64,000 bases of DNA, from NCBI GenBank assembly GCA_009103225.1, contig RHPI01003642.1:393116-457115 (forward strand), written 5' to 3'. The DNA is from Chlorokybus atmophyticus (taxonomy: Eukaryota > Streptophyta > Chlorokybophyceae > Chlorokybales > Chlorokybaceae). Under the pieces are notes generated by a model, which was not told the DNA's origin, ran no database searches, and saw only the letters and a list, made by a program, of their open reading frames with translations. This document shows positions 23,262 to 34,747 of the stretch, in pieces. Within the stretch, counting starts at the first letter, position 1. Every line of letters starts with the position of its first letter. The position numbers and the translations under genes are program-made.

Positions 23262-26200
23262 TCAAGAAGCATAAAACCGCAATAACACCTGAACGGTCAA
23301 CTCAGAAGCGCCTGTTAACTTTATTAGGCTCGTGGCCTCGCGCAACACTCTTTGCCCATCCACGCCGGCCGCTATCTGCAGACGCACGGAGCCAACGAGG
23401 TCTGCGGGCGTGTGGCTCCAAAAATGAGACGCCTTGCAGCTACGGACACCGTGAATGTTTACCGCCTGTGGTTGAGGGTCAGCCAATTGAGTGTTACTTG
23501 GTATCGGTGCAAATGGCTCAACAAGTGCCTACAAGATTCTGATGCAAAGTGTTGTGCTCATGCAACCTGACTCACTTTAGCCAAAGCTTCTTGAATGCGC
23601 GAGCGTGCATGTGAAGGAGTGCTTTGCGCCAGGACCTGTCTCAGCGGCAAAAAGGTGTGAATCAAGTGACATGAAGCCGAGAAGCAGTACCAATAATACC
23701 TCTGCGCTGCTAATGGCCAGCGGTATAGCGCTGTATACAATGAGCACAGAGATAAGAAGCGAACACACCTGCCAACATAATTTGTCAGCGACTGTCATCA
23801 GCTCATTGATGCGCGTTGGTCAAGCAAGCATGTCCGACATACCGGGTCCACGTAGATCCAGTGCTTGTATTGTATCAGCAGCGCAGATATGATTACGCCA
23901 ACACTGCCGAGTGTATCAGCAAGCACGTGCAGAAAGATGCCTGAAAGTTGGCGCGATCAGCACAGAGTGTCCCCAGATGCATGCAAGCACAATCACATAC
24001 AAAGTCCTTACCGCGCATGTTGTGGTCGTGGTGATGATGCATGTGCGCCCGTTGTACCGCCTCCGCAGTGGAGACAGGCACAAACGGCACATCTCCTTCT
24101 CCATCACCATCAGACTCATGCTTTGCATGCGCAGCATCTGCAACGCTAGCTTGCGAATGCTCATCTTGGCTATGGTGATGGTGATGACTAGGTGCATCGC
24201 CATGATGATGGTGATCGTGGTGATCATGTCCGTCATGATGATGAGAACCTTGTTCGCCGTGTCCACCATCATGACTGTGCTCATGATGGTGGGCATGTCC
24301 ATCAGGCTTGTTGTGGTTTACAGCATGCTCGGCGTGACTGCCTTCATGGCTGTGAGAGTGGCCATGCGCATGGTTGTGAGAGTAGCCGTGTTCATGGCCA
24401 TGGCTGCAATGTCCACCGTGGGCTGCCGCATGAGCGTCATGGAAGAAGAATAGCCCCACCAGATTCACCAACAGGCCCAGTACCGACACCAGCAGCAGGT
24501 GCTCAGCGAAGATGTCCACTGGATCCAGGAAGCGCTCAACGGACTCCAGGATGACCAGCACCCCGACAAATACGAGCAACACGGCGTTCATGTAACCGGA
24601 TAGTACTTCGTAGCGCCCATAGCTGCAAACAACAGCGTAAAAATGCAAGCCTAACATGATCGAGTGACTGGCTTGCTGGCTTCGTGGCAGACATACGCAC
24701 CCGTAAGTGTACGTCTGGTTGGAACGGAATCGGGCCATATAAGAAGCGTACAGCCCAATTGCCAAGGCCGCGCAATCAAACAGCATGTGGCAGGCATCCG
24801 ATATGAGGCTCAAACTGCCAGCAACAAAACCAACAATGCACACCACCTGGTGAGCTACAGGCCGCCTGAGATGTACTGCAACTCACCACTTAGAGAAAAA
24901 ACTGACCTGTTAGAGTAAAAGCCATAGATGGCCTCCACGAACATGAAAGCAGTGTTGATAACAAGAAATACTGTCAAGCAGAGGTTTGTTAGTGTTTGAC
25001 AAACGTGCCGAGCGGAGCAACTGCAGATAGTTGCCTGTGATGGAATATACTCCCAGCGCAAAATGGCACCGTACTTGCAATGCTTCTAGTCTTCTTCTCC
25101 GACAGCACGTGCTGCATGGGTGCGTGCAAGAAGACTGGAAGGTACGCCATGAACCCGCGCCGCACTCCCTTCTCGGTATCCCCCAGCATAACCGATCTGC
25201 TGTCCGCAGTCATGGACCAGTGAATGCCTGCAGTCCTCACAGCGTGTCAACACAAGGCACATTTCACAACCTTTGATTCTCCAGGCAAGAGATCTCGAGT
25301 GCTGGTGAGGCCGTGATCATCAAGGAGACTTGCATCACAGACAAGGCCAACTGGCAGACAAATCGACATGATCTGACATGACAAACAGGTTAGATACCGT
25401 ACCTAGGCCAAACATTGAACAGGAGACCAGCAGTGGAGGGATGCCTGTACTCGAGCCATACGAGGCCTCCATGATGGCCAATACAATCGCAGTTGACGCC
25501 ACATGAAAAGTGGAGGCTGTGCCTATCTGCAGCTTGTCTTCTCCATACACCGTGATGTAATGGTGCAGCACAACTCCAAATACGACAAAAATGATATAGC
25601 ACCCCATTGTGGACCCATCGTAGTGAACATCCTTTGCTTCATGGTGCCCTGCATCCTGGATGAACAAGCGTCAGACTGTAATCAATATACTGGAAACAGA
25701 TACGGCACACTGACAAACAGAGATTAACTGCAGCAATACATCTGCTATGAACTTTTCACCTTCAGGTTGAAGAACAGTGCCAGCGGAGCAAGACACATGG
25801 CCGCAATTGCCATGGAGAGCGGGTACATTTGTTTTCTCATCTGCGCAAGTTTGCATCAATGTCTACCTTGTAGGATAAGGAGAGGTGGGAAAGGGCTGCA
25901 AGCCATCATAGCTACCTTTGGTATAGAGTGCATGGGCCGAGCGGCCATCGACAGCAGAAGGACACTCGACATTGGTGCAACTGCCGACCAGAAGCCAATA
26001 GATGCTTGAACATTGGAGGTTGTGTCGCTGTGTCTGCGCAGGAGTCAGGGCCTAATGCATCAATATAATAAACCGAATTTAACTTGAATGTGCAGGAAGT
26101 TTTGTAGGGTGATTCTGCGCAACGTGTGCACACTCGAACTGCACCTGAGAAGTCTGAACAGGCGCTCCACGATGCCTGCATGCATTATGATGGCGCAAGC

Positions 26201-27746
26201 CACGATCATTGCCAACGCTCCTTGTGCCTGCAACACAACAAGAGGCTCGCTTGTTATAATCAACTGCATGATGTAAGATGACGTTGGCCACGAGTAATCA
26301 AGTCCAACGTGGCTCCATGGACGTACTCGTTGCAATCGCGAATTGAACTTGCCGATGAACGACCCAGCCATGGCAGCCAAAAGGATGCCAGTGTATTCCG
26401 CCATTGTTGTCCTGTGTGAAGCACCAATCACCACCAGACACTCGCTGGCATGCACGAAGCATCACTGAACAAAACCAAAATGCTGAACGGCCTTCAGGAG
26501 ATGTGAATGCAAGTTAACTTCATCGAATGCAAAGAGGCGAGCCCTCCACACGTCGTCAGCTATCCGTTCTCGATGTCATCAGTAGGCCCTCAAGCACATT
26601 AAAATCAAGCTGTAGTAACAAGCCACTCACCATACCGGGCCTGCGGATCGGAGACCCCAAACCCAGAGCACTATGGACACAGCTATCAGAACGCCACTCA
26701 TTACAATTGGCAGTGCCTGCAGTTAATCGACCAAGACTCAGCACCAGCGCAATGACAGCAAAGAAAGCAGATTCATAAAATCCAAAAGTCAGCTCTAGAC
26801 ACAAAGACACGCACTAGAGAACGAGGAGCATCTGCTGCAACAGTACTCATTGTATGATGTAAGCGTGTTGATGAGTTCTATCCTGACCTGTGACACCAGC
26901 AGCGACCGGGCTTTCCATGGGCGTTGCAGGAGCAGCAAGATTGCTGCGGAGAGCGCTGCTGCCCAGAAAGCGAATTGCACTGAAGATGTGCCGGAGGCGC
27001 GCAGGTACTGGTGGACAATGTACACAGATAGCAGACGAAGAAACCTGCCCCAATGAGTGTGTACAGATACATACGTTGCTGTAAGCATGCATTTTTTCTC
27101 AATTGAGATTGAGGGGATGTGCTTCTGGTGGTACGCACCGGCCTGTTGTGTAGAAGACATACTGAGGGGTCTGACTGCATCAACATACAGGCTGTCAGTG
27201 CTGCAGTAAAACAATGGTCTCTTGTTTTAAAGGTGTACTGTTTTGCAAACGCCGCGACTATAGCAGAATTGATTGTATGTGTGTTTGAACTTGACAATGC
27301 ACCAAGTGCACAGGCACGCATGCCCGCATGCACAAGTCGCAAGCATGATCTCGCAATGCCCAGACTTACAGCGGCATGTCCAAAGTGCAACCATGCACAG
27401 CAAGCATAGCATGATTGCAAATGCAATGTAGTAGGTTGTTGACTAACGGTGTGCCAACCAGCTGGCATGGACCACTTCTACGCACGCATTGAATTCGTCA
27501 TGCAGAGTTCAAGCATAGTTGATAGAACTGCCAACGGTGCTGCATTTGCACCACGTCGCCACAAGACATTACACACGTACGCAATTGTGCTTCAAACTGC
27601 ATGCACAAGACTGCGTAGCGCATGCAAGGATGGCACAGAGCTAACCACCTTATGGGAGACGGCCCAAGCTTGTATTTGGAAAGGCGAGCAGCACCAACAC
27701 CCCAGCGGCCAGGGCCCGGAGGGCTGCTCTCTTCTGCCAAAAGCAT
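23262..27746 (-). CDS. MTP12: Zinc transporter of the cation diffusion facilitator family, MTP12/ZnT5/Msc2-like
   Basis: Members pump Zn2+ into the secretory pathway (Golgi/ER), usually as a partner of a ZnT6/MTP5-type subunit. Confident 3' exons on the minus strand: a 25075-ending exon, 24970-24907, 24814-24701, 24622-24012, 23940-23843, 23768-23700, 23635-23576, 23465-23262, all phase-consistent. The CDF core shows SLISDACHMLFDC, YGRYEVLSGYMNAV, FLHVLADTLGSVGVI and the cytosolic tail SHFWSHTPADLVGSV. Between transmembrane segments IV and V lies a very long His-rich loop (about 24130-24440). Upstream exons add the extra N-terminal helices typical of ZnT5/MTP12 (for example GCYIIFVVFGVVLHHYITV near 25600, and TGILLAAMAGSFIGKFNSR near 26380). 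The likely start MLLAEESSPPGPGRW with ARLSKYK resembles the ZnT5 N-terminus. Exact 5' exon borders are not resolved. Confidence 0.85.
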
Positions 27747-28624
27747 CACGTCACCATCACAGCGCACCAGCTGGACGTGCAGCTACCCCCTCGACCGCTG
27801 CCGCCCCTCCGCCGCCTGTAGAGGCGCCACGTGGCAGCAAATTAGGGTTCACGTCAAATCGCAACAGGTTCCGTCAACCTCAATTTTTTCAAACAGGTTT
27901 CGCATGCCTGACATTGAAGCATGGTTTGTTTGACCTGAGTTATCGACCTGTGGCACACAGGCCATGGCTCAATTTAACTCAGCACGGTCAACAGTTGACC
28001 GTGCCTGCCTCTCAAATTGGCAATGAATCATTGCTGCTGCAAATCATCGACCAGAGGCAAAGCAGCAGAGCTCCAAAGCGGGAAACAAAAATCTCATCTC
28101 TGCTGAAATGCAGAACGCGTTTTCCTCTGCTTTGCCGCCGGCGGGATTGTGCGGGAAAGTCCTAGATCAACGACACTTTCAACTTTCACAGCCGTTTTTG
28201 CCCGTTTTCGCATCAGAGAAGAGACGAGAACCGTGAAGTCGCAATTCAATGAGCGCTTCGCCCCCTTTTCTAGTTTTAAGCGCGCAAATTGCATCCATGC
28301 CTTTCTATAAATCGCGATTGGCGCTCTGACCACGAAAACCCCTCAACGCCGGTTACAACCCGTAACGGCCATCACTTCAGTGCAATCGCGATCAAGGATG
28401 ACGTAATCGCGACGCTGGCCTTTGCTCAGGATACGGCCGCGTCGCGTAACCCTCTGTGGCACCGCGTCACCTGAGTCACGATAAACACTGCCCGTCCCCG
28501 CCCTCAACTGTCACGTGCCGGGCAGAGGATTACGTGTCAACGCTTCAGCGCGCGGCGGGGCTTGTGTTATGCGCAATACATATTCTGTCGCTGCCGCCAT
28601 GTCTTTTGTGTGTAAAGCATAGCA

Positions 28625-28657
<33 letters not shown>

Positions 28658-29052
28658 ATTGCTGTTCGGCTCCGTGAGGACCTGTCGCTGGTGGGATAAA
28701 GCACTGTGTAGCACAGGTGTGTGGTTAAACGCTCTTCGGTGGGGCTCGCTGGTTGCCACAGTGTGTGGTCTCCTTACGCCTCCGCATGCGAGTGGATTGT
28801 TCGCGAGTGCGTATGAATGCTGTGCGCTTTGTTGACTGTCTTCTGAGGTTTTCAGCACGAACTAATTGGTGTATGATGTAAGCACAACGGTCGTTGCAGT
28901 TTTCCATGAGACAGACTGACGGAAGCTGCCCCTAAAACCCTGTGCTTGTTCCTGTGCAGAGACATCCTCACTGAGAAGGCTGGTGCAAGGAGACGCAAGT
29001 TGGCTTCTCAGCAACCACTACACGTATACAGATAGCAATCACGCAGGCAAAC
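27747..29052. promoter_or_regulatory. Shared upstream region of the zinc transporter and the TPR-like gene
   Basis: Divergent region of 1306 bp between the chosen start codons. It contains two exact E2F-type motifs GCGGGAAA (28078-28085 and 28151-28158), a telo-box-like TTAGGGTT (27842-27849) and a (CGG)n tract at 28625-28656. A role in cell-cycle-linked expression is inferred from plant precedent only. Part of the region will be 5' UTR. Confidence 0.5.
28625..28656. repeat. (CGG)n microsatellite
   Basis: About ten uninterrupted GGC units between the zinc transporter and TPR-like gene starts, probably in the 5' leader of the plus-strand gene. Confidence 0.9.
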
Positions 29053-30466
29053 ATGATACCAAAGCGGCCCCGCAGCAGCAGCAGCAGTGCAAGGATGTCG
29101 TCCGAGTCGTCGGAAGACAGCCGCTTCGCCGTCCTGCTGGCGGCGACGGAGAAGGAGCACGCCGTCAACGCCGGCGCCAACGGCGAGAAGGGCACAACCA
29201 CAGCAACCGCTGCGGCAATGTCGGGTGCGCCCAAGCGACGGCGGAGATCATCTCCCTCTGCGCACATGTTACAGCATGAAGCTGCAGATATTGCAGGCAC
29301 GGAAGCCAACTTTGCTGTTGAGTCACCCGGTCACAGCCACAACTCAGGTATTCATGCGTTCTGAGTCTCTAATATGACTTTGATTTCAATTGCAAAATCT
29401 ATAAAGAACTTGAGACAATTTCTTTATCTTGGCAATTCTCCGGCAGGTCCAGACACACGCATACATGCACACACGCGCATACATGAGCACACACACATGC
29501 ACAGAACTATCTGGTATCTGCTGGCCTAATGTGTTGTGATGTGATGTTTTCTGCAGATGCTTTAACTGAAGACACTGCTACTGCAACTCCGACCACAACA
29601 GAGCATTCATCGCATTCATGCGGCACAGTGAGCTGTTCTCCCGGCCGGTCTCCCAACATGGAGACAGTGTCGCCTTTTACGCCGTACAAGCCCATGAGGT
29701 GAGACAACTACAAGAGACATGTGTGAATCTGAGAGCATTATGATTGCCTGTATTGAAAGGTTGTTCATGTTGGTTCAGTCCTTCCAAGTTGGTTGCGGGA
29801 GCTATCGATGAGGAGCCAATGTATCTGCGCGCTCTTCACGCCCTCGAGCGTATCAGAGGCACACAACATCCCGAGGTGAGGGCAACAACAGCAGCAGCAG
29901 CAACAGCAACCTCTTCTTGTATTGTGATGATAATTCGATTGTCTCATGCAGGTTGGGAAGGCGCTGCTGCACATGGCGCGTTTCTACTTTCAGCGCGGGC
30001 GGATTGTTGAAGCCGAGTCGTGCATGCTGGGCTCGTGGGATATCTTCAAGGACTTTGTGGCGCACTACCCGCAGCACGAGCGCCCCGTCGACTGCCTCGA
30101 GGGCTACCTGGAACTCATGAAGAACATGCAGTGCACCGCACAGGTGAGCCGCATCACACATGTGCTCTGGTTCTGACACATGACCGTTCCTTACGCATCC
30201 ATGTGCGTGTGTACCTGCACGCGCGTGCCCGCACGTGTACGTGCCTTACACGCACACGCGCATGTGCGTTTTCAAGCTCTCTCATGCATGTGTGTGCGCG
30301 TATGAAATGTGCGCATGAGTGTATGCATTTGTTTGTTATGTTGCTTACGAACAATTGCTGTTGCTGTTTACAGTTATCCAAGGTGGAGGAAGAAGTTATG
30401 CTGCTCACCCCAAAGCCATCGCCAATGGAGCGCTCGGCATACCCCTCGGTGGAGGCCAATGCGTAG
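29053..30466 (+). CDS. TPR-like protein of unknown function
   Basis: Exons 29053-29347, 29557-29698, 29779-29875, 29952-30143, 30374-30466 close in phase and give 272 aa. The first ~150 residues are low in complexity and Ser/Thr/Arg-rich with a basic PKRRRR patch that could be a nuclear signal. Exons 3 and 4 form a compact helical unit (YLRALHALERIRG, HPEVGKALLHMARFYFQRGR, EAESCMLGSWDIF) that resembles tetratricopeptide repeats: Ala/Gly/Tyr at the usual small-residue positions and the HPEVGKALLHMA wording common to kinesin-light-chain-type TPRs. The C-terminus has an SP-rich tail. I recognise no named family. An E2F-like promoter motif pair lies upstream. Confidence 0.75.
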
Positions 30467-30779
30467 ACAACTGATGAATGCAGCCACAACAGCTTTTCAA
30501 TTAGCGATGCATACAGTCCATATCACCGTGTAGATACCACTGAATAAGGACTGGCCTTCCCTAACGCCCTTTCCTCTAAGACTGAACAACGTTGCTTAGT
30601 TACAGTGTGGATTTGTTAGAGATAGTCATCAACGCTCAGCGACTGGACTACCAGTGCTACGCTAGGTCTATCAACAAGTTCTTTACAGGTCTTTTGACAA
30701 CATACATGCGCGAATGGTGAGAAGATTCGAATCTCGCTGTGTATTGTTCGCTACAGGCTCACTAACATTCAACTATCAC
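30467..30779. other. Short intergenic region between convergent genes
   Basis: 313 bp between the stop codons of the TPR-like gene and PREY. Nothing coding seen; expected to hold both 3' UTRs. Confidence 0.6.
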
Positions 30780-31701
30780 TCAATTGTGAGATTCGCTTGA
30801 CGGCTGCGGTGGTGCATTTGACTCATCAGATGGACCCTCCCCCCACAAATATCTGCCTGATATAGGGTTGAGAACAGGTATGCCATCCCAGATCTGCAAC
30901 AAACATTGGTTCAGCGACAGCTTTATCTGAAAGCCTTTGAGTGAGTAATTACAGTCTCTCATCTGCTTTACATGTTGCTTACTACTTGACCCACGCTGCT
31001 TGCATGCTATCTGCCCGTTTGTTTATTGCATGATTGCATGCAATAACCTGAGAGTTTGCTTAACGCACGTGTGTGACTTGCGTTGCTTACCCAAAGCTTA
31101 CCGGATATGCTATAGCTTTTCCGCTGATCAGCTCCTGTGTGCTGGCATCGTACCTGCCAAAAGGAAGGCATCTTATATGCACTTACATGATTTACATGAT
31201 TTGTCTTTGATATTGTGAGTTTAATGTGCACCCCTTCTATGTTCTGTGGAACAACAGCACACCGCGCTGTGCAGCAGAGTCAAGTGTGCACACCTTTGCA
31301 TGCTTATGGTTTCCAGTACCCTATGCTACAAGTACTGTGTGCATAGCACTGTGCACGAGTCTGTGCTGTTTTTGCATCCAATGGTGTTGATGCTGCAGGG
31401 ATTTAGGTCCAGAGCAGCTTGTTGATGACTGAGCGACAGGCTGGCTTGACCCGAGCCATGACCATGTGCAAGCGCTCTATCTGTCTGACCTTAGAGGCTC
31501 TTTGCTGAGCGGACACACCAGGTACTCCAACATGCTCTCGTCAAACACCGCCGGCTGACTATTACTGGAGGCGTTGGCAGATGACGGTGACGAGGAGGAG
31601 GAGGAGGAGGGAGATGATGTAGAGGTGCTACGTCTGCATCTGTTGCTATGGCGCAGCTGGACTGAAGATGATGCTGCCAAGCTTGACGCTCGCCGCAGCA
31701 T
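30780..31701 (-). CDS. PREY / UPF0434 (Trm112-like) small mitochondrial protein
   Basis: Exons on the minus strand: 31701-31490, 31153-31102, 30893-30780, giving 125 aa. The first ~45 residues are Arg- and Ser-rich without acids (MLRRASSLAASSS, RHSNRCRRS), typical of a mitochondrial presequence. The conserved domain begins SMLEYLVCPLSKEPLR, continues ELISGKAIAYPIWDGIPVL and ends NPISGRYL, the UPF0434 signature seen in bacterial YcaR and animal PREY. The fold is related to Trm112, and human PREY is reported to support mitochondrial methyltransferases of ubiquinone and complex I assembly. Only the first Cys of the zinc-ribbon-like CP motif is seen here. A poly-Ser tract precedes the domain. The gene is head-to-head with mS37. 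Confidence 0.9.
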
Positions 31702-31977
31702 GGCTGCAAGCTGCTGACTTCACACAAGTAGTCGCTGTGAACACTCGACGACACATTTGCACTCGTGCTTGTGCTGAATTGGTGCGGCGGCGGCGGCGGC
31801 GGTGACATTGTGGGTGTTGCTGCTTGGGGGTGCTGGCGGCGGCAGCGCCTGGTGGGTGTTGAATCCATCTGCAAAGCCTTTCAGAAACTGCATGATGGTC
31901 GGCTCCTGAGCTCGGCATCGGCATGGCAGTCTAGCGAACGAGACGTGTGCGCGCAGCCTGGGGTTTTGGGGTACAAC
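31702..31977. promoter_or_regulatory. Bidirectional promoter region of PREY and mS37
   Basis: Only 276 bp separate the two start codons, so both 5' leaders and promoters must share this stretch. It contains a (GGC)n tract at about 31783-31802. No TATA motif is apparent. Both flanking products are predicted to be mitochondrial. Confidence 0.55.
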
Positions 31978-32959
31978 ATGGGGAAGCAGAAGAAGCCCAC
32001 GGACCAGGTATGACTTGTGTTAATAGCGTGTGTTCTCGAAGTCCTGTTTTTCCTGAACGATTGCGCATGCTTTCAACGAGGCCCAAGTCGTCAGGTGCTC
32101 AGCACGCCGCTGAGCCTCAGCCGCCCTTAAGCATGCAGATGGTCGTGCCTCCGTGTTGATGGAATTGCGTAAATGCCACTCCTGTTTTCACCTCCATTGC
32201 TGTCGTTTGTCGTGCTTGTTGTTCACTTGATAAGCCAGGTTTTGTGCCTTGCGGGTGTTTTCGCTTCTCTATCCCTGTTGCCATGTTGGTGTCGGTCATA
32301 AAGTTGTAGCATAGTTGACAAACAGTGAATGCGGTGCACATTCCATGCTGAAGGCAACAATCTACATTACGCTTTAGCTTTAGTTTTGTCTAGTTCAGAG
32401 GCGCCTGTGCCTTATTTTGGGAATGTCACTCTTTTCATATGCGTGTCAGGTTGATAACAAGAAGCTGGGCTGCTGCGGTATCTGATGTATTCTCATTGAC
32501 CAAGAACATGTTCGTATGCAAAACGTACCCCATCTGTTTGCATTGTGTCCATCCTGGTCCAGCAGCAGATTAGGGCTAACGGTTGGGCCTGCGCAGATGA
32601 AAGTGCAGATGCGCGTGCCCCCAGCGAGGAAGACCCTCTCGTGCGTGCATGAGATGCTGGAGGTGATCACCTGCCTGGCCAAGCACAGCGCCGACGACGG
32701 CCCCTGCCAGATGGAGATTTCTGCGCTGCGAGCCTGCAGCCGAGCCGATGTAAGTATCGCATTGCGTATGTTGGGCAATCAATACACTGTATATATAGCG
32801 GTTTTGGACAGAGTTGAGGGTGAGAAGAGTTGACTGAGTTGCACTGACTTGCTGTTGGGACTTACACACGCATATCCTGTACAGCAAGCGAAGCCGAAGC
32901 AGGCCAACACGATGAACTACCACATGCAGCGGCTTCTGCGCATGTCCATGAAGCGATAA
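31978..32959 (+). CDS. Mitochondrial small ribosomal subunit protein mS37 (Mrp10/CHCHD1 family)
   Basis: Exons 31978-32007, 32597-32749 and 32885-32959 give 85 aa with phase-0 introns. The core has twin CX9C motifs (CVHEMLEVITC and CQMEISALRAC), which are oxidised during Mia40-dependent import. It is preceded by the basic MRVPPARK block and followed by NTMNYHMQRLL; the Mrp10/CHCHD1 family shows the same basic lead, twin CX9C and TxNYHL-type tail. The basic 10-residue first exon (MGKQKKPTDQ) is inferred; translation could instead start at the Met that opens exon 2. Other twin-CX9C families remain possible, but the tail favours mS37. Confidence 0.78.
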
Positions 32960-33494
32960 CATTCGGACAGGTTGGGGTTCTTAACGCCGTTTGCAGCGTG
33001 CCAGGATTAGCAGCACGGTTGGGATTGGGCTGCTTGGCAACTACACGACATGTGGCGGGATGAAGGGTTTGTCCCATATTCATGTATGTGTGGGCGCAGT
33101 AGGCTAGGGATAGCGAAGGTGCTTTGCAGACAGTGAACTTTGGCTGGCATCATCACCACCTATGCTGCTGGTGTGACACCGGCGGTAATCAATGCTTCAT
33201 GGCCACCGCAATACCGGAAATATGGTACTATGCATTGGGGTTGAAGTTGCAGGCATGGGCTGTGCGGCTGTGCGCAAGTCATACGCAAGTAGCCATGTGT
33301 GAGGCATGCAGTGTGTCTAGTGCTGTGACCAAAGGCATGTGCAGGATGCACTGTTCGGAAAACTACGAGGTATTGCAGGACACGTAACTCGTATTTCGTA
33401 TTCGTCTTTGTAGTTTGTATTCTGTATTGATTGTTCAGCAAAACAGACATGCATGTGAGCCAATGCATGTAGGTCATTGACACGATGGTGGGTT

Positions 33495-33720
33495 TGTACA
33501 ACTTTACTGAATGACTACCATTCCCGCGCTATGCTACACCACCGCTCTATTCACAACACGTCTTAAAACCTTTGTAGTCCCGGGCGCAACGTCATCCGGC
33601 TGTGTGCATCCGCAGCATGCAGCCCTACCCTTGGCGTGCGATATGTCTAAAGGAGGTGTCCTCGCGCGTGGGACTGTATCATGTTGGCCGCCTCTTTTGC
33701 TCCGCATCCGCAACACGGAG
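33495..33720 (+). repeat. Direct repeat, copy 1
   Basis: Resembles 34534-34713 over its length. Shared blocks include TTTGTACA, ACTACCAT/ACTTCCAT, GAGGTGTCCTCGC, GACTGTATCAT and TTGCTCCGCATCCGCAAC with a few substitutions. Copy 1 has an extra ~40 bp in the middle. It ends in a long G run. Confidence 0.75.
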
Positions 33721-34115
33721 GGGGGGGGGGGGGGCAAGCACCATTCAACGAGGGTATGTGCGTACTGAGACAAAAAGTGTGTGTCAGTGTGTGTGCGATC
33801 CAACTGTGTATCTGGGTGTTTGTGGGTGTCCGAGCGCACGGGCAGTGTGAGAGAGTCAACATGTCAGTGTGACTCACTGCGCGCGTCTCTCTGTGTGCTT
33901 TTGAGTATGTGTGTGCACACACGTGATGGCACTGGCCATCACGCTTGTCCACCCACGCGTCAAGCACAGTGACAAGCCAGAACAATTTGCAACCAATTGA
34001 CTTGACGGAGGCAACTCGACTCCCTTCATTCTCTGCAATGCAATATGCCAGTCAGCGCCGGCTAAAACCAGGTCAATGGTTGGCGGTTGCTCTGCGCCGT
34101 GCATCCCCGCGCACA

Positions 34116-34159
34116 GACATCACTCACAGCATGCTGTTTGGCATGCTGTGAGTGATGTC
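34116..34159. repeat. Perfect 19-bp hairpin with 6-nt loop
   Basis: GACATCACTCACAGCATGC (34116-34134), loop TGTTTG, then the exact inverse complement (34141-34159). It lies between the two direct-repeat copies. It could be a hairpin-RNA source or a remnant of inverted termini. Confidence 0.9.
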
Positions 34160-34533
34160 ATGCATGTCTACAACCACTGGCAGCATATCCTGTACACAGG
34201 TTGACATCCAGCCAGCGTCAATGTACCAAACGACGGATCTCAAGCCTAGGAGTCGTATTGTGACTGATCGGTTTGTGCAAGAGATGCACAAGTTGAGGAA
34301 CTGTGGGTTGCTGCCATTATAGTCATAGGATTGACTGGAGGCAGACCGCAACATGCACGCGCACGACGCATGGATGCATTGCTGGTTGTTGTGTTTGTCA
34401 CAGTTGGTTTCACTACTTGTGAGGGTAACTGCTTGTTGTAACTAGGTACGTTCATCCAAGCGCTCCCGTTATGCATCTACATATTGTTTGCTTGAAATGT
34501 GCACCATTGAATGTATAACTTGTACCGTTGATG

Positions 34534-34713
34534 AGTTTGTACATCGAATGCAAACGACTTCCATCCCTAAGCTACGCTACAACAGCTTTCTCTTTACAAC
34601 TCAAGCTTTGCTTCCCCCACTCCCTGCATGCGGTGTTTCCGAACGAGGTGTCCTCGCACGTGAGACTGTATCATCGTTGCCGCATGTTCGCTCCGCACCC
34701 GCAACGCCTCCTT
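34534..34713 (+). repeat. Direct repeat, copy 2
   Basis: Partner of 33495-33720, same orientation, about 1 kb apart. The best-preserved part is CGAGGTGTCCTCGCACGTGA through CTCCGCACCCGCAAC. Confidence 0.75.
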
Positions 34714-34747
34714 CTGCTCCTGCTCCTGTTGGATGCAGTACACACCA

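Larger units (their letters stand above)
32960..34747. other. Intergenic region with a direct duplication and a perfect hairpin
   Basis: No gene recognised. It contains two related segments and a hairpin, listed separately, plus a G14-16 run near 33719-33734 and GT/CA-rich stretches. Confidence 0.6.

Noticed and set aside
23911-24453. Plus-strand 180-codon frame rich in Met/Val
   Set aside because: Antisense shadow of the His-rich loop codons (CAT/CAC read as ATG/GTG).
30680-30770. AGATTCGAATCTCG resembling a tRNA T-loop
   Set aside because: No matching acceptor stem, anticodon arm or D-arm at the correct spacing.
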